This document shows, piece after piece, positions 1 through 7,797 of a DNA stretch of 64,000 nucleotides. The notes below the pieces were generated by a model, which searched no databases, was not told the DNA's origin, and saw only the letters and a list, made by a program, of their open reading frames with translations. The DNA is from an uncultured Altererythrobacter sp. (GTDB lineage: Bacteria > Pseudomonadota > Alphaproteobacteria > Sphingomonadales > Sphingomonadaceae), in NCBI GenBank assembly GCA_913055875.1, contig CAJXJY010000008.1:78392-142391 (forward strand), given 5' to 3'. Position numbers and translations under genes: made by a program. Position 1 is the first letter of the stretch. Each line of letters starts with the position of its first letter.

Positions 1-88
1 CGGACAGGGTGAATTTCTCCGACGGCTGCCCCGCCATCACATCGATGATCTCGAGCGCGCGAAGGGCGGAAAGGGCGGGCCTGCTCAT
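1..88 (-). CDS. IclR-family transcriptional regulator, N-terminus only
   Basis: Partial gene cut by the left window edge. Reading on the minus strand from the ATG at 88, the first 29 residues begin MSRPALSALRALEIIDVMAG and continue to KFTLS. This matches the opening helix of the IclR winged helix-turn-helix domain, where RALxILDxL precedes a segment ending in LSEIA. IclR proteins bind DNA as dimers through the N-terminal domain and sense small molecules through the C-terminal domain. The gene is divergent from the flavin monooxygenase at 192, with about 100 bp between the starts, so it may regulate that operon or the whole island. It is the only regulator visible in the catabolic half. With just 29 residues, the family call rests on a short motif. 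Confidence 0.6.
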   Translation of the reverse strand, partial: MSRPALSALRALEIIDVMAGQPSEKFTLS

Positions 89-106
89 GGCCGTTCTCTA
101 CCAGAT

Positions 107-144
107 CTTTTGCAAAATGGAAATGTTTTTCGATATTGCAAAAG
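107..144. promoter_or_regulatory. Paired palindromes in the IclR/monooxygenase divergent promoter
   Basis: A 9-bp inverted repeat is visible: CTTTTGCAA at 107-115 and TTGCAAAAG at 136-144. The left half is also part of a self-complementary 10-mer, TTTTGCAAAA (108-117). It sits between the divergent IclR-type gene (start 88) and the monooxygenase (start 192), where an autoregulatory IclR operator would be expected. It differs from the 16-bp box found at 160-175 and elsewhere. That it is the operator of the neighbouring regulator is an inference. Confidence 0.4.
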
Positions 145-159
145 AAAATCTGTGTGGTA

Positions 160-175
160 ATAGGGGTACCGCAAT
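160..175 (+). promoter_or_regulatory. Island operator box 1 (divergent copy)
   Basis: ATAGGGGTACCGCAAT matches 12 of 16 positions of the island box ATAGAGGTATATCAAT. It lies just upstream of a GGGAG ribosome-binding site and the ATG at 192. It is the weakest of ten copies, but it has the right position and keeps the invariant outer A and AAT/TAT ends. Confidence 0.5.
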
Positions 176-191
176 TGGGAGAATCGGTGCC

Positions 192-2111
192 ATGCAGGAC
201 AAGGAATTCATCAGGCGCGGTGTGCGCTTCGCGGACCTGGAGGCAGTGCGGATCGCGCTGTTCCAGCACACCGGTGACGAGTTTCTGGCGGAGTTGCCGC
301 CGCTGGCGCAGTGGGACGAGGAACAGCGCGAGCAGGTGATCTCGCGCGCGACGAATTGGCTCAGCGAAAATGCATCGACCGACCTCTCCGAAACGCCGGA
401 ACCCGCCGCCATGCGCGCGATGATGGAACTGGCCCTCGGTACCCCCATCGGCGACAAGGAATACAATGCCCGCCACGAGATCGCCGGTTTCGACGACTAC
501 CCGTATATGGCCGAGTGGGAGGGCGAGCGTCCCGATATTCCGGAGGGGTTCAAGGTCGCCGTCATCGGCAGCGGCTTTGCCGGCATCGGGATGGGCGTGC
601 AGCTCGACATTCTTGGCATCGACTATGCGGTGCTCGAACGTCGCCCCGAAGTCGGCGGGGTCTGGAGCGTCAACAACTATCCCGATGTCCGCGTCGACAC
701 CATGTCGGTGTCGTACGAACTGATGTTCGACCGTGAATTCCACTGGAAGGAATATTTCGGTCGCGGCAAGACCGTGCGCGCGCATCTCGACAAGGTCAGC
801 AAGAAGTTCGGTGTCTACGACCGTACCCTGTTCGCGCACGACGTGAAGGAAGCGGCTTGGGATTCCGAGGCGAGCCTGTGGCACCTCACCGTCGACACGC
901 CCGAAGGCGAGAAACGCATGAGCGTGAACGCCATCGTCTCGTGCAGCGGGCTGTTCGCCTCGCCCAAGATCGTCGACTTCCCCGGCAGGAAGGATTTCAA
1001 GGGCGACATCGTCCACACCGCGCAATGGCCCGAGCATCTGGACTATGCCGGTCGCCGGATCGCCACCATCGGGAATGGTTCGACCGGCGTGCAGCTCCTG
1101 GGCGCGCTGGCCCGCGAAGCCGAGCATGTCGACGTGTTCCAGCGCACGCCGCAATGGATCACTCCGCGCGCAGGATACGGGCGCCCGATCGAGGACGAGC
1201 ACCTGTGGGTGATCGAGAACTTCCCCGGCTACCGCAACTGGTGGCGCTTCACCGCCACCGTGCCGCTGTTCGACACGCACAAGCTGATGTTGCCCGATCC
1301 CGAGTGGCAGAAGAGCGGCGGGGTGGTGAACGAAGGCAATGACGCGATGCGCGTCACGCTGAAAGAGTACATCGCCGACCAGGTCGATCACGACGAGGAG
1401 CTGATCGCCCAGCTCACGCCCGACTACGCCCCGCTGTCGCGCCGCCCGGTGGTAGACAATGGCTGGTACAAGGCGTTGACGCGCGACAATGTCGACTTGC
1501 GCACGACGCCGATCAAGCGCTTCGTGCCCGACGGTATCGAGACCGAGGATGGCGAAGTCCACGAATGCGATCTTGTGATAACCGCCACCGGCTATGCGGT
1601 CGAGAAGTACCTCTGGCCCACGCGCTACAAGGGCGATGATGGGCAGGACCTGCACGACGAATGGGATTCAAAGGACGGCGCGCGCGCCTATCTCGGCCTG
1701 ATGCATCCGGGCTTCCCCAACCTGTTCACGCTCTACGGCCCCAACTCGCAGCCGATCTCCGGCGGTCCGCAGCAGCCCGTCTGGTTCGCCACGTGGGGCA
1801 GCTTCGCCGCACGGATGCTGATGCGGATGCTTCAGGAGGGAGCGAGCCAGGTCGATGTCACCCGCGAAGCCTACGATGCCTATAACGAGGCGCTCGACGA
1901 GGAATCGAAGAACCTCGTGCAATTGAGCGCCCTCGGCGGAGCGGACAAGAACTATTATCTCAATGCCGACCAGGGTGGGCGACTGCAGGTCAACGCGCCG
2001 TGGTACAGCCCCGAATATCATCGCCTGCTGACCGAGATCGACTGGCACGCGATGACCTTCTCGGGCGATCTCGCGGATACGACGCAACCTGCTCTGGCCG
2101 GAGCGGCGTAA
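192..2111 (+). CDS. Baeyer-Villiger-type flavin monooxygenase (639 aa)
   Basis: An FAD- and NADPH-dependent monooxygenase expected to insert oxygen next to a carbonyl, turning ketones into esters or lactones. Visible motifs are the FAD-binding GSGFAG near residue 126, a BVMO fingerprint of the form FxGxxxHxxxWP (FKGDIVHTAQWP, from residue 269) and a second Rossmann motif GNGSTG near 294. The ATG at 192 was chosen because GGGAG lies 9 bp upstream. A longer open frame back to position 9 runs through the promoter and the opposing IclR gene. About 120 residues precede the FAD motif, making this longer than cyclohexanone monooxygenases (about 540 aa); that leader looks like a separate helical segment. 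It overlaps the next SDR by one base (TAATG), so the two are co-translated. The substrate is unknown. Confidence 0.85.
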   Translation: MQDKEFIRRGVRFADLEAVRIALFQHTGDEFLAELPPLAQWDEEQREQVISRATNWLSENASTDLSETPEPAAMRAMMELALGTPIGDKEYNARHEIAGFDDYPYMAEWEGERPDIPEGFKVAVIGSGFAGIGMGVQLDILGIDYAVLERRPEVGGVWSVNNYPDVRVDTMSVSYELMFDREFHWKEYFGRGKTVRAHLDKVSKKFGVYDRTLFAHDVKEAAWDSEASLWHLTVDTPEGEKRMSVNAIVSCSGLFASPKIVDFPGRKDFKGDIVHTAQWPEHLDYAGRRIATIGNGSTGVQLLGALAREAEHVDVFQRTPQWITPRAGYGRPIEDEHLWVIENFPGYRNWWRFTATVPLFDTHKLMLPDPEWQKSGGVVNEGNDAMRVTLKEYIADQVDHDEELIAQLTPDYAPLSRRPVVDNGWYKALTRDNVDLRTTPIKRFVPDGIETEDGEVHECDLVITATGYAVEKYLWPTRYKGDDGQDLHDEWDSKDGARAYLGLMHPGFPNLFTLYGPNSQPISGGPQQPVWFATWGSFAARMLMRMLQEGASQVDVTREAYDAYNEALDEESKNLVQLSALGGADKNYYLNADQGGRLQVNAPWYSPEYHRLLTEIDWHAMTFSGDLADTTQPALAGAA

Positions 2112-2905
2112 TGGCCGGTCTCGAACTCGGCGGCCGCAATGCCGTCATCACCGGAGCAGGCTCTGGAATCGGCCGCGCGCTCGCACTGACAGCGGCGGAA
2201 CGGGGAATGACCGTGGCGCTTGCCGATATTACCGAAGACGGCGTGAACGAGACCCTGTCCATGGTCGAGGCGAACGGCGGCGGCGGCGGCATTGCGCGCA
2301 AGCTCGATATCCGCGATGCCGAGGCATTCGGGATCTTCGCCGACGAGGTATTCGAAACCTACGGCGCACCGGCGGCGGTGTTCGCCAATGCGGGCGTGTT
2401 GAACTACGGCTCCACGCTGCGGCCCGATCTGGCGATCTGGCAGCGTTCGGTCGACATCAACATCATGGGCACGGTCAATACCGTCCACGCCTTCCTTGGC
2501 CGCATGCTGGATGCCGGCGAGTCGGCCCAATTCGTGATCACCGGATCGATGGGGAGCTTCGTTTCCGCTCCCGAATTGGCATCCTACACCGCGGTCAAGC
2601 ACGCGGTGTGGGCGATCGCCGACAGCCTCGAGATGGAATTGGCTTCTCAGGACGCGATCAAGGTGTCGATGCTGTGCCCGCCGCGAGTCGATACGCCCCT
2701 GCTCAGGGAGAGCGAGGAGCGTACCCGCGCGGCAAGCGGCGACGAAGCGGCGAAAGAGCTGCGCGGCGGGGCGATGACGCCGGAAGCCATTGCTCAGGCG
2801 GCCTTTGCCGGGATCACCACGCGCCAGTTCTATATCGCGCCGCAGATCGAGAGCATCGAGCCGTTGTTGACCAAGCGTATTTCGCGTCTGCTCGAATCCG
2901 GATAA
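2111..2905 (+). CDS. Short-chain dehydrogenase/reductase (264 aa)
   Basis: Classical SDR, expected to interconvert alcohol and ketone with NAD(P). The cofactor motif TGAGSGIG is near residue 14, NAG near 89, a catalytic serine lies in ITGSMGS and the YxxxK pair is YTAVK. The ATG at 2111 overlaps the stop codon of the upstream monooxygenase, which fixes the start and suggests the two act in sequence, for example producing the ketone the monooxygenase uses. It is clearly similar to the SDR at 34200-35018, which shares the FANAG, YxATK/YTAVK-HAVW and C-terminal layout, so these look like island paralogues. The substrate cannot be read from the sequence. Confidence 0.85.
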   Translation: MAGLELGGRNAVITGAGSGIGRALALTAAERGMTVALADITEDGVNETLSMVEANGGGGGIARKLDIRDAEAFGIFADEVFETYGAPAAVFANAGVLNYGSTLRPDLAIWQRSVDINIMGTVNTVHAFLGRMLDAGESAQFVITGSMGSFVSAPELASYTAVKHAVWAIADSLEMELASQDAIKVSMLCPPRVDTPLLRESEERTRAASGDEAAKELRGGAMTPEAIAQAAFAGITTRQFYIAPQIESIEPLLTKRISRLLESG

Positions 2906-2916
2906 CGGTTGCCGCG

Positions 2917-4596
2917 ATGAGCGCTGTCCGTAGTAGAGATCGGACCGAGATCGACCGCGCCCAACAGGCGCCGCAATCGCCCTTCGCGATCCGCATTTTC
3001 GCCGCCATGTGGCTGACGACGCTCGTTTCCAGTTTCGGCACCAACATCCAGGGCGTAGGCGCTGCCTGGCTTATGACCGAGCTGTCCGGCTCGGCCTCGA
3101 TGGTGGCACTGGTGCAGACTTCGCTGGTTTTGCCGCTGATGCTGCTTGCCTTACCCGCCGGCGCGCTGGCCGACGGTTTCGAGCGGCGCAGCATCATGTT
3201 GTTCGCGCAAGTCTTCATGCTGACGGTATCGGCGGCGCTGGTGGTGTTCGCCTGGCAGGGTTGGCTGACTCCGGAACTCCTGCTCGCCTTCACCTTCGCC
3301 ATCGGCGCCGGGCTTGCGATCAACGGTCCGGCCTCGCAGGCGGTCATCGGCGAGATCGTGCCGCGTGCCAACCTGCCGGCGGCAGTCGCCTACAGCTCCA
3401 TGACGTTCAATATCGCCCGCTCGCTCGGCCCCGCGCTGGGAGGGGCGATCGTGGGTGCGGTGGGCTCGATCGGCGCCTTCGTCGCCAACAGTTTTACCTA
3501 TCTCCCGCTCACGGCCGTGCTGCTGCGCTGGACACCACCGAAGGACGAGGATTCGCGCCTGCCCCGCGAGCGCCTGACCACGGCGATGGCGGCCGGACTG
3601 CGCTACACTTCGATGTCGCCAGATATCCTGCGCGTGATGCCGCGCGCCGCGCTGTTCGGCTTCTCGGTTGCCGCCGTCTCGGCGCTGCTGCCGATCATCG
3701 CACGCGAGCAGTTGCAGGGCGGGCCGCTGGCTTTCGGCTTGTTGCTTGGTGCCTATGGCGCCGGGTCGGTGGCGACGGGCTTCGTCGTCCGCCCGCTTCT
3801 CGCGCGGTGGGGCAGCGAGACGGTCGTCGTGCTGGCCTCGCTCAGCGCGGCCGTGGGCACCGTGGCGATCGCGTTCAGCCCCTATCTGCCGGTGTCGATG
3901 CTGGCGCTGGTTTTCGTCGGGGTCGGCTGGGTGCTGGCGCTCTCGACCTGCAACACGGTGATCCAGCTCGCCGCGCCGCGCTGGGTGGTGGCGCGAACCC
4001 TTTCGATCTACCAGATGGCCGCCTTCGGCGCGATGGCGATCGGTGCCGCCGCGTTCGGTGTCTTCGCGGACGGGGCCGGCATCGTCACGGCGCTGCTCGT
4101 ATCCGCGGGACTGCACGTCGCCTCTATCCTGCTTGGCCGCTTGCTGCCGATCATCGACGAGGAGCGCGATCTCGATCCCTACCAATGGAGCGAGCCCGAC
4201 ACGCTGGTTCCCATCGAGGGGCGCAGCGGCCCGGTAGTCATCACTATCGCCTACGAGATCGACGAAGCCGACGTGCCACGGTTCTTGGCGCTGATGGGCG
4301 AGCGGCGGCGCGTGCGGCGGCGCGACGGCGCGCATGGGTGGACGCTGATGCGCGACCTCGGTGCGCGCCATCGCTGGGTGGAGCGCTACGACGTTGCGAC
4401 GTGGCACGACTACGTCCGGCACAACAAGCGCCACACCCTGGCCGATACCGAAAACTGGGATGCGATACTCGCCTTGCATCGCGGTGAAGAACCACCGGTA
4501 ATCACGCGCCTGCTCGAGCGGCGCACGGCCAATATTCCGGTCGGCCCCGAAGCGGGTGCGCGCGAACTGACCGACATTGCGCAGACCCGTTACTAA
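2917..4596 (+). CDS. MFS transporter with C-terminal ABM-like domain (559 aa)
   Basis: Major facilitator of the MFS_3 (EntS/DUF894-like) type: a run of hydrophobic segments from about residue 25 to 410, then a soluble tail of about 140 residues. The tail (VVITIAYEIDEADVPRFL onward) resembles the antibiotic-biosynthesis-monooxygenase-like domain found at the end of this family. The length of about 560 residues is normal for that architecture. It is the third gene of the operon after the monooxygenase and SDR, 11 bp downstream, so it probably exports or imports the pathway compound or an inhibitory product. Start ATG 2917 avoids a long overlap with the SDR. It is convergent with the acyl-CoA ligase and overlaps its end by 4 bp. 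Confidence 0.75.
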   Translation: MSAVRSRDRTEIDRAQQAPQSPFAIRIFAAMWLTTLVSSFGTNIQGVGAAWLMTELSGSASMVALVQTSLVLPLMLLALPAGALADGFERRSIMLFAQVFMLTVSAALVVFAWQGWLTPELLLAFTFAIGAGLAINGPASQAVIGEIVPRANLPAAVAYSSMTFNIARSLGPALGGAIVGAVGSIGAFVANSFTYLPLTAVLLRWTPPKDEDSRLPRERLTTAMAAGLRYTSMSPDILRVMPRAALFGFSVAAVSALLPIIAREQLQGGPLAFGLLLGAYGAGSVATGFVVRPLLARWGSETVVVLASLSAAVGTVAIAFSPYLPVSMLALVFVGVGWVLALSTCNTVIQLAAPRWVVARTLSIYQMAAFGAMAIGAAAFGVFADGAGIVTALLVSAGLHVASILLGRLLPIIDEERDLDPYQWSEPDTLVPIEGRSGPVVITIAYEIDEADVPRFLALMGERRRVRRRDGAHGWTLMRDLGARHRWVERYDVATWHDYVRHNKRHTLADTENWDAILALHRGEEPPVITRLLERRTANIPVGPEAGARELTDIAQTRY

Positions 4597-6206
4597 CGGG
4601 CCAGCGCGAACCCGGCCGCCTTACGGTCCCATGTCGCATCGGTGACTCCGCGCTGGCGCATCAGGTATTTCTGGACCTTGTTGGTCGGCGTCATCGGGAA
4701 ACTGTCGATCAGTTCGATATAGCGCGGGACGAAATAGTAGGGCGCATTCTCGTTCACGAAGCGGGCGAGCTCGGCGATGTTCGGCGTCGCTCCGGCGCGG
4801 GGGATCACATGCGCCGCGAGCTCGCTTTCGCTGTCCAGCTCGTCCGAGACGATCCCGAACACCGCCACGTCCTGTACATCCGGATGGCGGCGGATCACGC
4901 TTTCGACCTCCATGGTCGAGATATTGCGCCCGGCGAGCCGCACGGCGTCCTTCTTGCGATCGACGAAATAGTAGTTCCCCTTTTCGTCGCGCCGGCCGAG
5001 GTCGCCCATCAGGTACCAGCCATCGTCAGTGAAAGCGTCGGAGGTGGCTGCGGGATTTTCGAAATAGCCTTCGAACATCATGTGCGGCAGGCGCGGCTTG
5101 ATGGCGAATTCGCCCGCTTCGCCCTGCGCAACGTCGGCTCCGGAATCATCGACCAGTCGCAAGTCGATATCGGGATTCGGCGTGCCCAGCGCCCCCTGGG
5201 GCAGCGACAGTGCCAGCTCGTGCGGGAGAGAGAGCACCGCCGACATCTCGCTCTGTCCGAAACCCTGCCCGATCCGCTCGATGCCGAAGCGTTCGCAGAA
5301 GGGCTGGAGCAGGTCTTTCGGCATCGGGGTCATCGTGGCATACCGCGCGGGATTTTCAGCATCGTCATCGCGAACGGGTGCTTTCCAAAGATACATGTGC
5401 ATCGCGCCGAGGGTGAAGATATGGGTCGCTCGATAGTAGCGGACGCGATCCCAGAACCCGCTCGCCGAAAACACCGGGTCGGTCGCGCAGGCGATCCCCT
5501 CCACCAGGCAACGGAAATAGCCGGTCGTCCACGACGCAGTGTTGTACATCGGCAGGCAATTGTAGTGTACGTCGCCGGGCCGGGTGCGATAGCTGGATCG
5601 CCCGCCTTTCTCGGCACTGCGGATCCAGATGTTGTGGCTCTGCATCACGCCCTTCGACTTGCCGGTGGTACCGCTGGTCCACAGGACGGCATTGACGTCT
5701 CCGTAGTGGATTCCCGAGTGGTCGAACGTGTCGGCGGCTGCGTGCTTGAGTTCGTCGAATCGATCGGCCCAGTTCGGCAATTCGCCGGAGCCGAGCAGGA
5801 ACGCGTGATCGTGCGGCACTTCGCCGATGACCTCGCCGAGGCGCGACGCGAGGACGCTATCGGTAACGATAACCTTCGGCCTGCTGTCGCGCAGGGTCTG
5901 CCTGAGCCACTCGCCTTTGTACTCGCCGTTGACGGGTATCCACATCGCTCCAAGCCGGTTCACAGCCAGCGTCAGCAGGGTAATGTCGAGATCGCTGGTG
6001 GCAAAGAAGGAAACCCGATCGCCGCGCCCAACTCCGCGCGCTTCCAGCCCGCGGGCTATCCGGGTGACGGCTTCATCCGCCTGCGCGAAGGAAATCCGGC
6101 GCTCGTCCTGGATCAGCCAGGTGCCGTCGCCGTTCGTTTCCGCCTGCAATTGCAGGATGCGCGGCAGATTGCGGTCTGCGATGTCCGAAAGGTCGAGCCG
6201 GTTCAC
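4593..6206 (-). CDS. AMP-forming acyl-CoA ligase (537 aa)
   Basis: ANL-superfamily ligase that activates a carboxylic acid with ATP and CoA, the usual entry to beta-oxidation-type side-chain removal. The AMP-binding motif TSGTTGKSKG is at about residues 177-186. The second core motif GWYLMGDLGRRDEKG and the hinge region DRKKDAVRLAGRNIS follow, and the C-terminal lysine is in TPTNKVQKYL. The start is a GTG at 6206 whose bases overlap the TGA of the upstream Rieske gene (GTGA), so translation is coupled. Longer upstream frames run inside the Rieske gene and were rejected. Closest in look to CaiC/crotonobetaine-CoA ligase-like members. The acid substrate is not predictable. Confidence 0.85.
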   Translation of the reverse strand: MNRLDLSDIADRNLPRILQLQAETNGDGTWLIQDERRISFAQADEAVTRIARGLEARGVGRGDRVSFFATSDLDITLLTLAVNRLGAMWIPVNGEYKGEWLRQTLRDSRPKVIVTDSVLASRLGEVIGEVPHDHAFLLGSGELPNWADRFDELKHAAADTFDHSGIHYGDVNAVLWTSGTTGKSKGVMQSHNIWIRSAEKGGRSSYRTRPGDVHYNCLPMYNTASWTTGYFRCLVEGIACATDPVFSASGFWDRVRYYRATHIFTLGAMHMYLWKAPVRDDDAENPARYATMTPMPKDLLQPFCERFGIERIGQGFGQSEMSAVLSLPHELALSLPQGALGTPNPDIDLRLVDDSGADVAQGEAGEFAIKPRLPHMMFEGYFENPAATSDAFTDDGWYLMGDLGRRDEKGNYYFVDRKKDAVRLAGRNISTMEVESVIRRHPDVQDVAVFGIVSDELDSESELAAHVIPRAGATPNIAELARFVNENAPYYFVPRYIELIDSFPMTPTNKVQKYLMRQRGVTDATWDRKAAGFALAR

Positions 6207-7333
6207 GCGGTTTCGATGGTGAAATCGGGCAGCGGTTCGGGCAGCCGGGGAGCGATGCCGGACTTCGAATAGAACTGCGAAAACCATTTGGCGTTGCGGC
6301 CGAAAGGACCATCGCCCTGACACACCAAAGGCGGATCCACCCGCATATGTCGGTCGAAGATAAGCTTGTCCTGATCAAACTGGCTGGTGACTTCGCGGAT
6401 CATCGCTCGCGCCAGCCCACCGCGCGGACCCTCGGCCTCGCTCTTGGGATGGGTAAATGCAAAGCGGGTATGCAGCAGGTCGCGGTCGATCGGCGCGGTG
6501 CCGGTCAGCATCAGCATTTCGGTCAGGCCGGTATAGCGCACCCAGCCCTGCCCCGGTCCGTAAGCGATCGACTCGATCGTCCCGCGCGCGGTGCCTTTCG
6601 AAGTCTCAAATTCCAGCTTCGCGACGATCCTGCGCATGATCCCGTTGAATTCGAATTCGTAGTCCGGAACGGTGTTGGTGCCGTGGACGTATTTGAAATG
6701 GCTGACATCGACCGCGTTGTCGGAGAGGTTCTCGAGCGCGTTGGCCGTCTTCCAATCGAAAGTCTGTAGCGGCGTCCAGTCGTCGCGCCCGACCTGGTCG
6801 AAGACGACCGGCTGCCACAGCGGATCGCCCCTGTCCGGATGATACCACACCAGGATCATACCGTTGATCTCGCGCGTATGCCATCTCGGCGTGCTGTCCG
6901 GATCGATCTTGAGCGGCTTGACCGAATACGGAATTTCTCTCGGATTGCCCGCCTCATCCCATTGCCACAGGTGGAACGGGCATTCGAGCCAATTGCCACA
7001 CACCTTGCCGCCTTTCGACATATCGGCGCCGGCATGAGGGCAATAGGCCTTCAGAACACGCGCCACGCCATCCTCGCCGCGCCAGACAACGAGGTCGGTG
7101 CCGAAATAGCGCGCCGGTTTGACCTCGCCGACAGCCAGATCGTGCGAGTAGCAGACGCAGTACCAGCCCATCGGAAATTCCGACTGGAGATTGCGCGCAT
7201 CGGCATCGGGATTATTGGCCGGCACGGTTACCCGCCATTCCGCCAGATCCGCCACGCCGAGCTTGCGAAACGCCTCGCGCGTGGGCGTGTCGGTCGGCTT
7301 CCTGTCCTGCACTGACTTGTTCACATCCGGCAC
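6203..7333 (-). CDS. KshA-like Rieske non-heme iron oxygenase (376 aa)
   Basis: Terminal oxygenase of a ring-hydroxylating or steroid-type system. The Rieske [2Fe-2S] ligands are C98, H100 (CPHAG), C118 and H121 (CPFH). The mononuclear iron site is in DNAVDVSHFKYVH, with His212 and His217. The length and the VDxSHFKYVHG motif fit the 3-ketosteroid-9-alpha-hydroxylase (KshA) group rather than the aromatic dioxygenase alpha subunits. Start is GTG 7333 with AGGAAGGG about 8 bp upstream. Island box 2 lies 20 bp before the start, so this gene and the downstream acyl-CoA ligase form their own transcript. A paralogue is at 35294. The reductase these enzymes need is not encoded in the window. Confidence 0.85.
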   Translation of the reverse strand: MPDVNKSVQDRKPTDTPTREAFRKLGVADLAEWRVTVPANNPDADARNLQSEFPMGWYCVCYSHDLAVGEVKPARYFGTDLVVWRGEDGVARVLKAYCPHAGADMSKGGKVCGNWLECPFHLWQWDEAGNPREIPYSVKPLKIDPDSTPRWHTREINGMILVWYHPDRGDPLWQPVVFDQVGRDDWTPLQTFDWKTANALENLSDNAVDVSHFKYVHGTNTVPDYEFEFNGIMRRIVAKLEFETSKGTARGTIESIAYGPGQGWVRYTGLTEMLMLTGTAPIDRDLLHTRFAFTHPKSEAEGPRGGLARAMIREVTSQFDQDKLIFDRHMRVDPPLVCQGDGPFGRNAKWFSQFYSKSGIAPRLPEPLPDFTIETA

Positions 7334-7353
7334 TGACTCGCCCTTCCTCTTCT

Positions 7354-7369
7354 ATAGAGTTACCTCTAT
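7354..7369 (-). promoter_or_regulatory. Island operator box 2
   Basis: Read on the minus strand this is ATAGAGGTAACTCTAT, with perfect 6-bp half-sites ATAGAG and CTCTAT around a 4-bp centre. It is the most symmetric of the ten copies. It lies 20 bp upstream of the GTG start of the Rieske oxygenase and abuts the stop codon of the DUF35 gene, separating the two transcripts. Confidence 0.7.
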
Positions 7370-7797
7370 CATGGATCGGGGCACGTGAAAAGCGGCGCGA
7401 GCAGGGCCGTATCCCGCAGCGGATAGCCGAGATCGAGAAAGCGCACGGCCAGTGGCAAGCCGGCAGTCAACGACATCGGATCGACATCGACCAATCGCGT
7501 GACGATTCGCGAATGCCCATCTTCCGCGAGCGTCACGATGGCGGAGATATAGGGCACGAGCGGTGCCAACCGCGGGTCGAGGGCCCGGCGCACCTCGGCC
7601 CAGGAAAAGAGCGTCGCTGCACCGCTGAAGCGAGTCCAGGCGATGTCTTGCGATCCGCAGCCGCGGCAGGTGCCTTTGGGATACCAGTCGACCCGCCCGC
7701 AGGCGCGACATTGCGGCAGGCAAAGTCGGCGCTCTTGCGCTGCCAGCCAGAACGGCGCAAGCGGTTCGGCCTCCGGATCGGGCAGAGGAAGGTCCAT
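7369..7797 (-). CDS. DUF35 OB-fold/zinc-ribbon protein (142 aa)
   Basis: Small acyl-CoA-associated protein. An N-terminal rubredoxin-like zinc ribbon is visible as CRACG and CRGCG, about 15 residues apart, followed by an OB-fold. DUF35 proteins commonly pair with thiolase-superfamily partners. In mycobacterial steroid degradation the ChsH2 DUF35 domain binds the Ltp2 aldolase. The ATG at 7797 overlaps the stop of the thiolase-like gene (TGATG), so the two are translationally coupled and probably form a complex. The function follows from this pairing; the exact reaction is inferred. Confidence 0.8.
   Translation of the reverse strand: MDLPLPDPEAEPLAPFWLAAQERRLCLPQCRACGRVDWYPKGTCRGCGSQDIAWTRFSGAATLFSWAEVRRALDPRLAPLVPYISAIVTLAEDGHSRIVTRLVDVDPMSLTAGLPLAVRFLDLGYPLRDTALLAPLFTCPDP

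Noticed and set aside
3151..4479. 442-residue minus-strand frame opposite the MFS gene
   Set aside because: Gln/Arg/His-rich antisense of a membrane protein; no ribosome-binding site and no domain.
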